Assembly (NCBI GenBank): GCA_016215115.1
Contig: JACRLN010000002.1
Location: 62,001 to 126,000 of the forward strand
Direction of reading: 5' to 3'
Source of the DNA: Nitrospirota bacterium
GTDB lineage: Bacteria > Nitrospirota > Thermodesulfovibrionia > UBA6902
DNA: 64,000 bases
In this document: piece after piece, positions 50,864 to 57,760 of the stretch
Numbering within the stretch: position 1 is the stretch's first letter
Layout: each line of letters opens with the position of its first letter
Translations under genes and position numbers: made by a program
The notes under the pieces: generated by a model
Database searches by the model: none
Seen by the model: the letters and a program-made list of their open reading frames with translations, nothing else
Told to the model about the DNA's origin: nothing

Positions 50864-52171
50864 CTATATATGCACATCTCGTTTCCCTTCTTCTATCGAC
50901 TTTAATTTCTCTGCGAGGCCGTTTGTGCTTTTTGCTATTTCTCCATCAAGTATCTTCTTTAATTTTTCTTTCACTTCTCCGGAAGCACAATCCTCCATAT
51001 ATTCCTTGAGAGTAAGGATTGCATTTTCCTGACAGAAATTTTTAATGGCTTCCTTTTCAGCTAAATGCCTGAAATTTTCTCCGCTCCTGCCTTCCCTGTA
51101 ACAGGCTGTGCAAAGGCTCGGCACAAGACCAAGGCCCACGATCTTACCGATAACATCTTCGAGGCTCCTTGTATCTCCTATCTCGAACTGCTCGGTATCG
51201 CCATCCTTCATATACCCCCACGGACTGGTCTTTGATCCCGCGGATATCTGCGATGCGCCAAGCAAAAGCAATTCATCTCTCAAATGTGCCTGTTCTCTCG
51301 TACTAACCACGATTCCAACATACGGAAGCGCCAGTCTGTAAATGGCAACTATTTTTTTAAGATCCTCGTCTGAAACCTTGTTTTGAATATTATTTACCTT
51401 TGAACCCTGTGCAGGCTGAAGTCTTGGAACTGAGAGAGTATGCGGCCCGAATCCATATTTACTAATCAGTCTTCTGCAGTGTGCAATCAATGCTCCCACT
51501 TCCCACCGCCAGTCATAAAGTCCGAGGAGCACTCCCATTCCAACATCCTCAAATCCCGCTTCAATAGCCCTGTCCATAACACCAAGTCTCCACGCATAAT
51601 CAGCCTTTGCGCCTTTCGGATGCATAAATTTGTATGTCGGCATATGATATGTTTCCTGAAAGCACTGATACACCCCGATGCCGGATTCCTTCAGTCTCCT
51701 GAAATCCTCCACACTCATCGGCGCAGTGTTTGCATGAAGAATGCGGATGTCAGTCTTCTCATAAATTTCATTAACAACTTGTACAATATAGTCCAGGCCT
51801 GCAAGTTTCGTATGTTCGCTTGTAACAAGGAGCAGCCTCTTATACCCTCTCTTTGAAAGCAACGATGCCTCTTCCACTGCTTCGTTCACGCTCAGGGTTT
51901 TTCTCCTTGCATCCTTATTGCCTGTTCTGAAACCGCAATAGAGACAGTCATTAGTGCATTCATTGGAAAGATATAAAGGCGCAAAAAGTACAATCCTTTT
52001 GCCGTAAACTTTTTCCTTCACCCTGCACGCCGTATCAAAAACCTCTGCCCAAAGTTCTTCGTCATCCAATGCTAAAAGCGCTGACACCTCGGTAAGGTTC
52101 AACACCTGCATATCAAGAGACTTGGCAAGAATATCTCTGATGCGGGATGGCTCTGTGTTTGTATTTTTCAT
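50864..52171 (-). CDS. HydG-type radical SAM tyrosine lyase in the ThiH position
   Basis: The start is ATG 52171 (GGAAGG eight bases upstream), giving 435 residues. The radical SAM CX3CX2C is in YLSNECTNDCLYCGFRTGN near 87. ETYHMPTYKFMHPKGAKADY near 182 and VLLGLYDWRWEVGALI are shared features. The C-terminus has CTACYREGR...FC, that is CX2CX22C, then QENAILTLKEYMEDCAS, both diagnostic of HydG, where they hold the second Fe-S cluster that makes the Fe(CO)2(CN) synthon. E. coli-type ThiH lacks this. The gene is first in a TPP-riboswitch operon with thiS and thiG, so supplying dehydroglycine from tyrosine is its likely job. Confidence 0.88.
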   Translation of the reverse strand: MKNTNTEPSRIRDILAKSLDMQVLNLTEVSALLALDDEELWAEVFDTACRVKEKVYGKRIVLFAPLYLSNECTNDCLYCGFRTGNKDARRKTLSVNEAVEEASLLSKRGYKRLLLVTSEHTKLAGLDYIVQVVNEIYEKTDIRILHANTAPMSVEDFRRLKESGIGVYQCFQETYHMPTYKFMHPKGAKADYAWRLGVMDRAIEAGFEDVGMGVLLGLYDWRWEVGALIAHCRRLISKYGFGPHTLSVPRLQPAQGSKVNNIQNKVSDEDLKKIVAIYRLALPYVGIVVSTREQAHLRDELLLLGASQISAGSKTSPWGYMKDGDTEQFEIGDTRSLEDVIGKIVGLGLVPSLCTACYREGRSGENFRHLAEKEAIKNFCQENAILTLKEYMEDCASGEVKEKLKKILDGEIAKSTNGLAEKLKSIEEGKRDVHI

Positions 52172-52189
52172 AATAAATACCTTCCAACC

Positions 52190-52241
52190 AAAAAACAAAA
52201 AAACCGTATACCCTATGTAACATCTTTCAGGGAATACGGTT
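52190..52241 (-). terminator. Riboswitch-linked terminator
   Basis: On the minus strand AACCGTATTCCCT and AGGGTATACGGTT (12 of 13 complementary) are followed by a run of seven T. It lies between the TPP aptamer and the first gene, consistent with transcription attenuation. Confidence 0.9.
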
Positions 52242-52254
52242 AACGTTCTGATCT

Positions 52255-52341
52255 TCCCTTTCCTTCGCTGGTATTATCCAGTTCAGGTTCAGAGGGTCTT
52301 CCCAATGCTCCGGGAACTCTCAGGCTCTGATGCCTCCCCTA
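52255..52341 (-). promoter_or_regulatory. TPP riboswitch (THI element)
   Basis: The minus strand reads AGGGGAGGCATCAGAGCCTG AGAGTTCCCGG, then ACCCTCTGAACCTGAACTGG, ATAATACCAGCGAAGGA. CTGAGA, ACC-TGAACCTGA and AATACCAGCG are the conserved parts of the TPP aptamer. It controls the operon HydG-like gene, thiS, thiG, thiE copy 2 and thiC. High thiamine pyrophosphate should favour the terminator just downstream. Confidence 0.96.
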
Positions 52342-52351
52342 GGGTATTTAA

Positions 52352-52381
52352 AGTATACTGCTATTAAAGAAAACGTGTCAA
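52352..52381 (-). promoter_or_regulatory. Sigma-70-type promoter of the thiamine operon
   Basis: TTGACA and TATACT on the minus strand are separated by 18 bases. The transcript would begin just before the aptamer. Confidence 0.75.
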
Positions 52382-52388
52382 GCTGTAT

Positions 52389-52417
52389 GTAGGGGCGACC
52401 CGGCGGGTCGCCCCTAC
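52389..52417. repeat. GTAGGGGCGACCC palindrome at the end of acn
   Basis: GTAGGGGCGACCCG is followed by its reverse complement. The TAG stop codon of the aconitase gene lies in its CTAC end. Confidence 0.9.
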
Positions 52418-54333
52418 TTCCCCTTCACACAATTCAGCATTCCACCCGCAAGAACTATCTTCCTCTGTCTTTCGCTAAGCCCATGTTCTGCTTTGTACTT
52501 CTTGCCTGTTTTAATATCTATAAAGGCAACCCCTGAAGATTCTCTGACATCTTTTGCGAGATGGGGAAATTCCAGTTCAGTATCTTGAGCAATTGAATCA
52601 TATACATCTGATGGCACTGTCAGGGGGAGGATGCCAAAGTTTATCAGGTTGTCTTTATGAATGCGCGCAAAGGACTTTGCAAGCACAATTTTAATGCCGA
52701 GATACATGGGCGCAAGCGCAGCGTGCTCCCTGCTTGAGCCTTGCCCATAGTTAATCCCGCCAAGGACTATGCCACCGCCCGATGACTTTGCCCTTGATGG
52801 GAATGTCGAATCCACCTTTGAAAAGACGAACTCGGATATTGCGGGTATATTCGATCTTAAAGGTAATATCTTCGCGCCTGCCGGCATTATGTCATCGGTG
52901 GTTATATTGTCACCTGTCTTGAGAATAACCTTCGCCTTCAACGATTCCTCAAGCGCTCCCCTGACAGGCAATGGTTTTATATTCGGGCCTCTCTCAACTG
53001 TTATCTTTTCAGGCTTCTTCGCTGGAGGAATGATCATCGAATCATCAACAATGAATTTATCAGGCAGCTTGACCCTTGACCCTTGACCCTTGACCCAGTC
53101 TCTTGGGTCGGTTATCTTTCCTGTAATGGCAGATACCGCCGCCGTTAAAGGACTGCACAGGTAAACCTGGTCCCCGGCCGTACCGCTTCTTCCCGGAAAA
53201 TTCCTGTTAAATGTCCTGAGAGACACAGCGCCTGTCGCCGGGGCCTGTCCCATGCCGATACATGGGCCGCAGGCACACTCAAGCACCCTCGCACCTGCTG
53301 AGACAAGGTCTGATAATGCACCGTTTTCCGTGATCATCCGAAGCGCCTGCCGTGAGCCGGGACTTATCGCGAGGCTCACATCAGGATGGACCTTGTGTTT
53401 TTTAAGTATCTTCGCTGCAAGCATAAGATCTGCATATGACGAATTAACACAACTCCCGATGCACACCTGTCTGACAGGAGTCCCTTCAATTTCCTTTACA
53501 CGCTTTACGTTATCAGGACTTGAAGGAGTAGCAACCAGCGGTTCAAGTTTACCAAGCTCAACGATAATCTCTTCGTCATATATTGCACCGGCATCGGGTT
53601 TGATCTCTGTCCAGTCTGTCCCGCGTTTTTGTGCCTTCAGAAAGGCATTTGTCTGTTCATCCGAAGGGAATATCGATGACGTTGCGCCTAATTCCGCCCC
53701 CATGTTGGTTATAGTCGCCCTCTCCGGCACTGTCAGGTTCTTTATCCCGTCACCTGAGTATTCGATTATCTTCCCTACTCCGCCTTTTACCGTCAACCGC
53801 ATAAGGACTGCAAGAATAATGTCTTTTGCAGTCACACCTTTTCTGCATTTCCCTTTCAATGTAACACGGACTATCTTCGGCATCACCAAATAGAAAGGCT
53901 CTCCGGCCATCGCAAGGGCCACATTCAACCCTCCCGCTCCGATCGCGAGCATTCCAACCGCTCCTGCATTCGGCGTATGGCTGTCCGAACCCAAAAGCGT
54001 CTGCCCGGGTTTTGCGAACCTCTCAAGATGGACCTGATGACAGATGCCGTTGCCGGGCTTTGAAAAATAGATGCTGTATTTGGCGGCTATTGTCTGGAGA
54101 AACCTGTGGTCATCCGCGTTCTCAAATCCTGTCTGAAGTGTATTATGGTCCACATAGCTTACAGAAAGTTTTGTCTTTACTTTCGGTACACCCATAGCCT
54201 CAAACTCAAGATACGCCATAGTACCTGTCGCATCCTGAGTCAATGTCTGGTCTATAGATATCGCTATCTCCTCACCGGGTTTCATGTCACCCGATACAAG
54301 ATGCGATGAAATTAATTTCTGTGCAACGTTCAT
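52414..54333 (-). CDS. Aconitate hydratase
   Basis: Aconitase interconverts citrate and isocitrate in the TCA cycle. The 639-residue protein is of the mitochondrial-type length, with the Fe-S Cys in QVCIGSCVNSS and ECACGPCIGMGQ, SDSHTPNAGAVGMLAIGAGGLNVALAMAG near 105, and the C-terminal swivel domain GGINYGQGSSREHAALAPMYLGIKIVLAKSFARIHKDNLINFGILPL. Heptamers (CCCTTGA) encode WVKGQGSRVKLPD in frame near 425. The start lies after a GGAGACC site. Confidence 0.93.
   Translation of the reverse strand: MNVAQKLISSHLVSGDMKPGEEIAISIDQTLTQDATGTMAYLEFEAMGVPKVKTKLSVSYVDHNTLQTGFENADDHRFLQTIAAKYSIYFSKPGNGICHQVHLERFAKPGQTLLGSDSHTPNAGAVGMLAIGAGGLNVALAMAGEPFYLVMPKIVRVTLKGKCRKGVTAKDIILAVLMRLTVKGGVGKIIEYSGDGIKNLTVPERATITNMGAELGATSSIFPSDEQTNAFLKAQKRGTDWTEIKPDAGAIYDEEIIVELGKLEPLVATPSSPDNVKRVKEIEGTPVRQVCIGSCVNSSYADLMLAAKILKKHKVHPDVSLAISPGSRQALRMITENGALSDLVSAGARVLECACGPCIGMGQAPATGAVSLRTFNRNFPGRSGTAGDQVYLCSPLTAAVSAITGKITDPRDWVKGQGSRVKLPDKFIVDDSMIIPPAKKPEKITVERGPNIKPLPVRGALEESLKAKVILKTGDNITTDDIMPAGAKILPLRSNIPAISEFVFSKVDSTFPSRAKSSGGGIVLGGINYGQGSSREHAALAPMYLGIKIVLAKSFARIHKDNLINFGILPLTVPSDVYDSIAQDTELEFPHLAKDVRESSGVAFIDIKTGKKYKAEHGLSERQRKIVLAGGMLNCVKGK
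53069..53096. repeat. CCCTTGA heptamers inside acn
   Basis: Three and a half CCCTTGA units are in frame and encode VKGQGSRVK, in the linker before the swivel domain. Confidence 0.85.
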
Positions 54334-54523
54334 TGAATGGTCTCCTTTGGAATTCTTATGAATTATGAATGAAACAAGAATTAATTTACGATTGCGGCAG
54401 TAATTAAGTCAAGGAGCGGGGCCATTTTTCTCCTTGACCGTGTCATATAAAGGCATAAAAATTGACTCAAGCAACGATGTGGGTTATTATAGCTATAAAG
54501 AACCACATTATTGGGAGGATATT

Positions 54524-54754
54524 ATGAGAACAATTCAAATGACCTTGGATGATGACCTGGTAGCAGCCGTTGATATGGTTGTTAAAAAACTAAAAACATC
54601 GCGTTCTGCTTTTACACGGAAAGCATTGAAGGATGCTGTCAAGCAGGTGAATATCAACGTACTTGAAAAAAAGCATAAAAAAGGATATGAACGTTATCCA
54701 GTCGGCAAAACGGAATTTAACGTTTGGGAATCAGAGCAGGAGTGGGGAAATTAA
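54524..54754 (+). CDS. Ribbon-helix-helix antitoxin
   Basis: The ATG at 54524, with GGGAGGATATT before it, is chosen over the track start at 54434. The 76 residues start MRTIQMTLDDDLVAAVDMVVKKLKTSRSAF, the CopG/RHH pattern (a beta strand and two helices), followed by an acidic/basic toxin-binding tail. It overlaps the toxin start (TAATG), a typical TA arrangement. Confidence 0.85.
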   Translation: MRTIQMTLDDDLVAAVDMVVKKLKTSRSAFTRKALKDAVKQVNINVLEKKHKKGYERYPVGKTEFNVWESEQEWGN

Positions 54755-55065
54755 TGAAGCGGGGTGAGGTGAGATGGTATAAGTTTAAAACCCCTGACAA
54801 AAAGCGGCCAGTAGTTATTTTGACAAGAAGTTCTATATTGGATTATTTGGGTGAGGTTACAGTGGCACCGATAACTTCAACAATCAGAGACATACCGAGC
54901 GAAGTGCTTTTGTCGAAACGGGACGGTATGCATAAGAATTGCGCTATTAACTGTGACCACTTACAGACAGTTTCAAAGGATAAAATTGGATCGTTGATTA
55001 CAACATTATCCAAAGAGAAGCTATTTGAAATACGAAACGCTGTCTGTTTTGCTTTAAATCTCTGA
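54754..55065 (+). CDS. MazF/PemK-type endoribonuclease toxin
   Basis: The 103-residue protein starts MKRGEVRWYKFKTPDKKRPVVILTRSS and has VTVAPITSTIRDIPSEVLL and NCDHLQTVSKDKIGSLITTLS, the MazF fold signature. It cleaves mRNA unless bound by the antitoxin. The ATG is 1 base into the stop codon of the antitoxin. Confidence 0.92.
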   Translation: MKRGEVRWYKFKTPDKKRPVVILTRSSILDYLGEVTVAPITSTIRDIPSEVLLSKRDGMHKNCAINCDHLQTVSKDKIGSLITTLSKEKLFEIRNAVCFALNL

Positions 55066-55196
55066 TTGAAGCGGGAAAGGGGGTTTATGGTTGATGACAG
55101 AATCGCAATGCTATACAGAAAATCCCCTCAAGGACCTATACGAAATATCCTATGTTAATAACGGATAATATACAAAATACCTGTTATGTTTAAGGA

Positions 55197-55607
55197 ATGA
55201 TAAAAATAATTGACGATTATATGAAGGCTTTAAACTTAGCAGATACTCAACTATCTGATTCAAATATTTATATTCAAGATTTAGGATGCCCCCATAATCC
55301 AAAAGGATTACCAAATGAGAAAATGGCCGTTTACACATTTCAATTTAATAATCGTTATTTAAAAATTGGCAAGGCTGGCCCTAATAGTGATGCAAGGTTT
55401 AGAAGTCAACCATATAGCCCCAGTAGTTCACAGAGCAACTTGGCAAAATCAATCTTGAATGACCCGGAAATGGCTCGATATAATTTAAATGAAAATAATA
55501 TTCATGAAACATATTCTCATGATAATTATTCAAGAATTCCACGTCTTAAGATTCTTGACCTCTTCTTCTGGGCAGCCGGAAAAATTAATGAAGATAAGGC
55601 CATTTAA
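55197..55607 (+). CDS. GIY-YIG-like small protein
   Basis: A 136-residue protein with MAVYTFQFNNRYLKIGKAGPN near 42, which resembles a GIY-YIG core (VY...LKIGKAGP). The following DARFRSQPYSPSSSQSNLAKSIL is the family helix region I recall from related hypothetical proteins. The usual C-terminal part seems shorter than I would expect. It follows the toxin gene and has a TAAGGA site. Function not known. Confidence 0.6.
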   Translation: MIKIIDDYMKALNLADTQLSDSNIYIQDLGCPHNPKGLPNEKMAVYTFQFNNRYLKIGKAGPNSDARFRSQPYSPSSSQSNLAKSILNDPEMARYNLNENNIHETYSHDNYSRIPRLKILDLFFWAAGKINEDKAI

Positions 55608-55630
55608 TAAAAATATGGGCTTAAATAAAC

Positions 55631-55683
55631 GGGGTCAGGCTTAAATATTGAGATATTAAATTTCAATTTTTAAGCCTGACCCC
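55631..55683. repeat. GGGGTCAGGCTTAAA inverted repeat
   Basis: GGGGTCAGGCTTAAA and its perfect reverse complement (15 bp) enclose 23 bases. It looks like a REP-type element known next to REP-associated transposases; none is in the window. It lies between convergent genes and may also act as a hairpin terminator. Confidence 0.85.
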
Positions 55684-55716
55684 ATACATACCAGGTTATT
55701 TTGATAGGCGATTAAT

Positions 55717-56169
55717 TTAACTCACTTCTCCCAGCCCCTCTATCATCCCCTTTGCCTTCTGCATGATCTGCTTTTCGCTTCTGTAAGATAACGTTTCAAT
55801 CGCTTCATCTATCTGAAACCATCTCGCCTCATCTACTTCATGATCGTGATCTTCGGTGTCCCCTTTAATATATTTCAGAAGAAAAAAATGGACCATCTTA
55901 TGTACTTTAACCCTGTCTTCATTGACAAAGTACCAATAGGAAATATGGCCTATCTTTTCAATTATTTCACCATGAAGTCCCGCTTCCTCTCTTACTTCCC
56001 TTAAAGCCGTTACCGGGGGGTCTTCATTTTTATCTATCAACCCCTTTGGAAGGCACCATGCCTTTCTGCCTCTCACTGCTATAAGTGCAACCTCAATACT
56101 GTTATCCGATTTACGGAATATTACACCGCCTGATGAAATCTGTTTTTTTATTATTGGAGGTTTTGACAT
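55717..56169 (-). CDS. Nudix hydrolase
   Basis: The 150-residue protein has the Nudix box KGLIDKNEDPPVTALREVREEAGL (about 41-64), consistent with GX5EX7REUXEEXGU apart from the leading position (GLIDKNED rather than G-x5-E). SSGGVIFRKSDN precedes it. Bis-nucleoside or dinucleotide polyphosphate hydrolysis is possible; the substrate cannot be read from sequence. It overlaps the GIY-YIG gene by 19 bases. Confidence 0.9.
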   Translation of the reverse strand: MSKPPIIKKQISSGGVIFRKSDNSIEVALIAVRGRKAWCLPKGLIDKNEDPPVTALREVREEAGLHGEIIEKIGHISYWYFVNEDRVKVHKMVHFFLLKYIKGDTEDHDHEVDEARWFQIDEAIETLSYRSEKQIMQKAKGMIEGLGEVS

Positions 56170-56540
56170 ATCAGTAAATAATGGTTCTTCCGATATTCCT
56201 GTGGGTATATAGTTAGAGTCTGTTTATTAAGACGTCTTTCCCGCAGTCCGTTGAGCGGGAATCCAGTATCTTCACAGATACTGCAATATAAATCATTCCA
56301 CTCAGGATTCCAATTCTCAATAAGTTTCAGTTTCCAGCTCCTTTCCCATTTCTTTATGTTCTTCTCTCGTTTGATAGCAGATTCAGCCGTTTCATGCGCC
56401 TCGTACCATATCAAATTGTGGACTTTATATCTCTTTGTAAAACCATCGACCAAATCGTTCTTATGTTCATAAACACGTTTGATCAAGTCTGATGTAACTC
56501 CTATGTATAATGTGCCAAATGAACAATTATGGAATTTCAT
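56151..56540 (-). pseudogene. GIY-YIG protein, truncated at the N-terminus, with repeat-derived tail
   Basis: The core GTLYIGVTSDLIKRVYEHKNDLVDGFTKRYKVHNLIWYE is that of single-domain GIY-YIG proteins, but the usual first strand (YYVYIL...) is missing; the ATG gives only MKFHNCSF before it. After about residue 90 the frame runs through a GTCTTTCCCGC palindrome and gives GLRERRLNKQTLTIYPQEY, which is repeat translation. Both ends therefore seem altered, and I would call it decayed. It starts 30 bases after rseP. Confidence 0.6.
56213..56270. repeat. CCCGCAGTCC palindrome with element end motif
   Basis: TTAGAGTCTGTTTATTAAGA (end motif shared with 34400-34584) is followed by TCCCGCAGTCCGTTGAGCGGGA. 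It overlaps the 3' end of the GIY-YIG frame. Confidence 0.65.
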
Positions 56541-56569
56541 TTCTTAAATTATTCATTGTTCATTACTCC

Positions 56570-57676
56570 TCATTGCGACAAGCTTTTCTGTATCCATGGG
56601 ACCACTATTCTCGTAATGTCGTTGTAAAAGACAAAGGCTATTAAAAGTAACAATAAAGCCATACCTGCTTTATTTGCAATAATTATTATCTTATCATTCA
56701 AAGGTCTTCCCCTTAATGCCTCAATGGCAAAAAACAGGATATGTCCGCCGTCAAGAACCGGGATTGGCAGCAGATTCAGGACAGCAAGGTTAATGCTGAT
56801 TATGGCGATAAAATTAAAATAGGCAAACGCCCCTACAGAAGCTGCCTTGGCCGCGGCATCCACTATTAATATCGGCCCCCCGACCTGTTTCGCTGATACC
56901 GAGCCGCTTAATAACTTAATCACAACCTCTACCGTAAGTGCACTCCAGTCATAAAGTGCCTCGAATGCCTTAAAAGGCGCGCTGAATATACTTTCACTTT
57001 GAATTATCGTCGCATCTATCTTCTTGGAAATGCCTATTCTTCCTACCACAATCTCTTTGCCCTTCTCGTCTTTCGCTTTTACAGGTTCGGGGGTGATCAT
57101 TACATGAATAAAATCATTACCTCTTTTAATTTTTAGCGTTAATTCTTTCTCCGGGTTCTTTGAGAAAATTTCAGCCATCTCATTCCAGTCCATCACAGAT
57201 GTTCCGTTGATTTCGACAATGGTATCGTCTTTTTTCAACCCTGCTTTCATGGCAGGAGAATTGTCCATCACACTCTCTAATGTGGTTGTCATACTGTCTA
57301 ATTTCGGTATCGCAACAGGCAGCTTTACAGCCAGAAAGGAAAGAAAAATAATATATGCAAGCACAAGATTAAAGACAGGCCCTGCAATAACAATAGCCGC
57401 CCTTTTCCAGACAGGTTGATATTGAAAAGACCTCGGCTTGTCTTCTTCGCTGATTTCTTCTCCCGGTTCCTCGCCGAGCGGTTTTACATATCCTCCAAGC
57501 GGAATTGCCGAGATCAGGTATTCAGTCTCTCCGATTTTCGAGCCAAGTATCTTTGGACCAAACCCGAGAGAGAATTTCAGCACCTTAACACCTACAATCT
57601 TTGAAACGATAAAATGTCCAAGCTCATGAAAAAAAATCAGTAAACCGAAAAAAATTACTGCCCATAAAATTGTCAT
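56570..57676 (-). CDS. rseP: Site-2 intramembrane metalloprotease RseP
   Basis: RseP cleaves anti-sigma factors within the membrane. The 368-residue protein has the zinc motif FFHELGHF near 15-22, a single PDZ domain near 110-200 (AMKAGLKKDDTIVEINGTSV), and NLLPIPVLDGGHILFFAIEALRG near 315. The C-terminal transmembrane helix IIANKAGMALLLLLIAFVFYND is visible. Last of the uppS-cdsA-dxr-rseP order. Confidence 0.95.
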   Translation of the reverse strand: MTILWAVIFFGLLIFFHELGHFIVSKIVGVKVLKFSLGFGPKILGSKIGETEYLISAIPLGGYVKPLGEEPGEEISEEDKPRSFQYQPVWKRAAIVIAGPVFNLVLAYIIFLSFLAVKLPVAIPKLDSMTTTLESVMDNSPAMKAGLKKDDTIVEINGTSVMDWNEMAEIFSKNPEKELTLKIKRGNDFIHVMITPEPVKAKDEKGKEIVVGRIGISKKIDATIIQSESIFSAPFKAFEALYDWSALTVEVVIKLLSGSVSAKQVGGPILIVDAAAKAASVGAFAYFNFIAIISINLAVLNLLPIPVLDGGHILFFAIEALRGRPLNDKIIIIANKAGMALLLLLIAFVFYNDITRIVVPWIQKSLSQ

Positions 57677-57724
57677 GTCTTAATTTCCTTTATTTGTATT
57701 TTAATTAGCGAGGCAGCGCCTCGC

Positions 57725-57760
57725 CCTTACTCCTTACCCCTTACTCCTAACTCCAAACTC
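57725..57760. repeat. CCTTACT/ACTCCTA heptamers forming the dxr C-terminus
   Basis: A run of heptamers (CCTTACTCCTTACCCCTTACTCC) overlaps the 3' end of dxr. The encoded tail is VRGKE and the stop. Confidence 0.8.

Noticed and set aside
50864-52198. Calling the gene thiH without comment, and starting it at 52198
   Set aside because: The C-terminal CX2CX22C motif fits HydG better, and the ribosome site supports ATG 52171.
55631-55683. An att site or integron-type site
   Set aside because: It is a simple 15-bp inverted repeat between convergent genes, with no integrase and no tRNA gene nearby.
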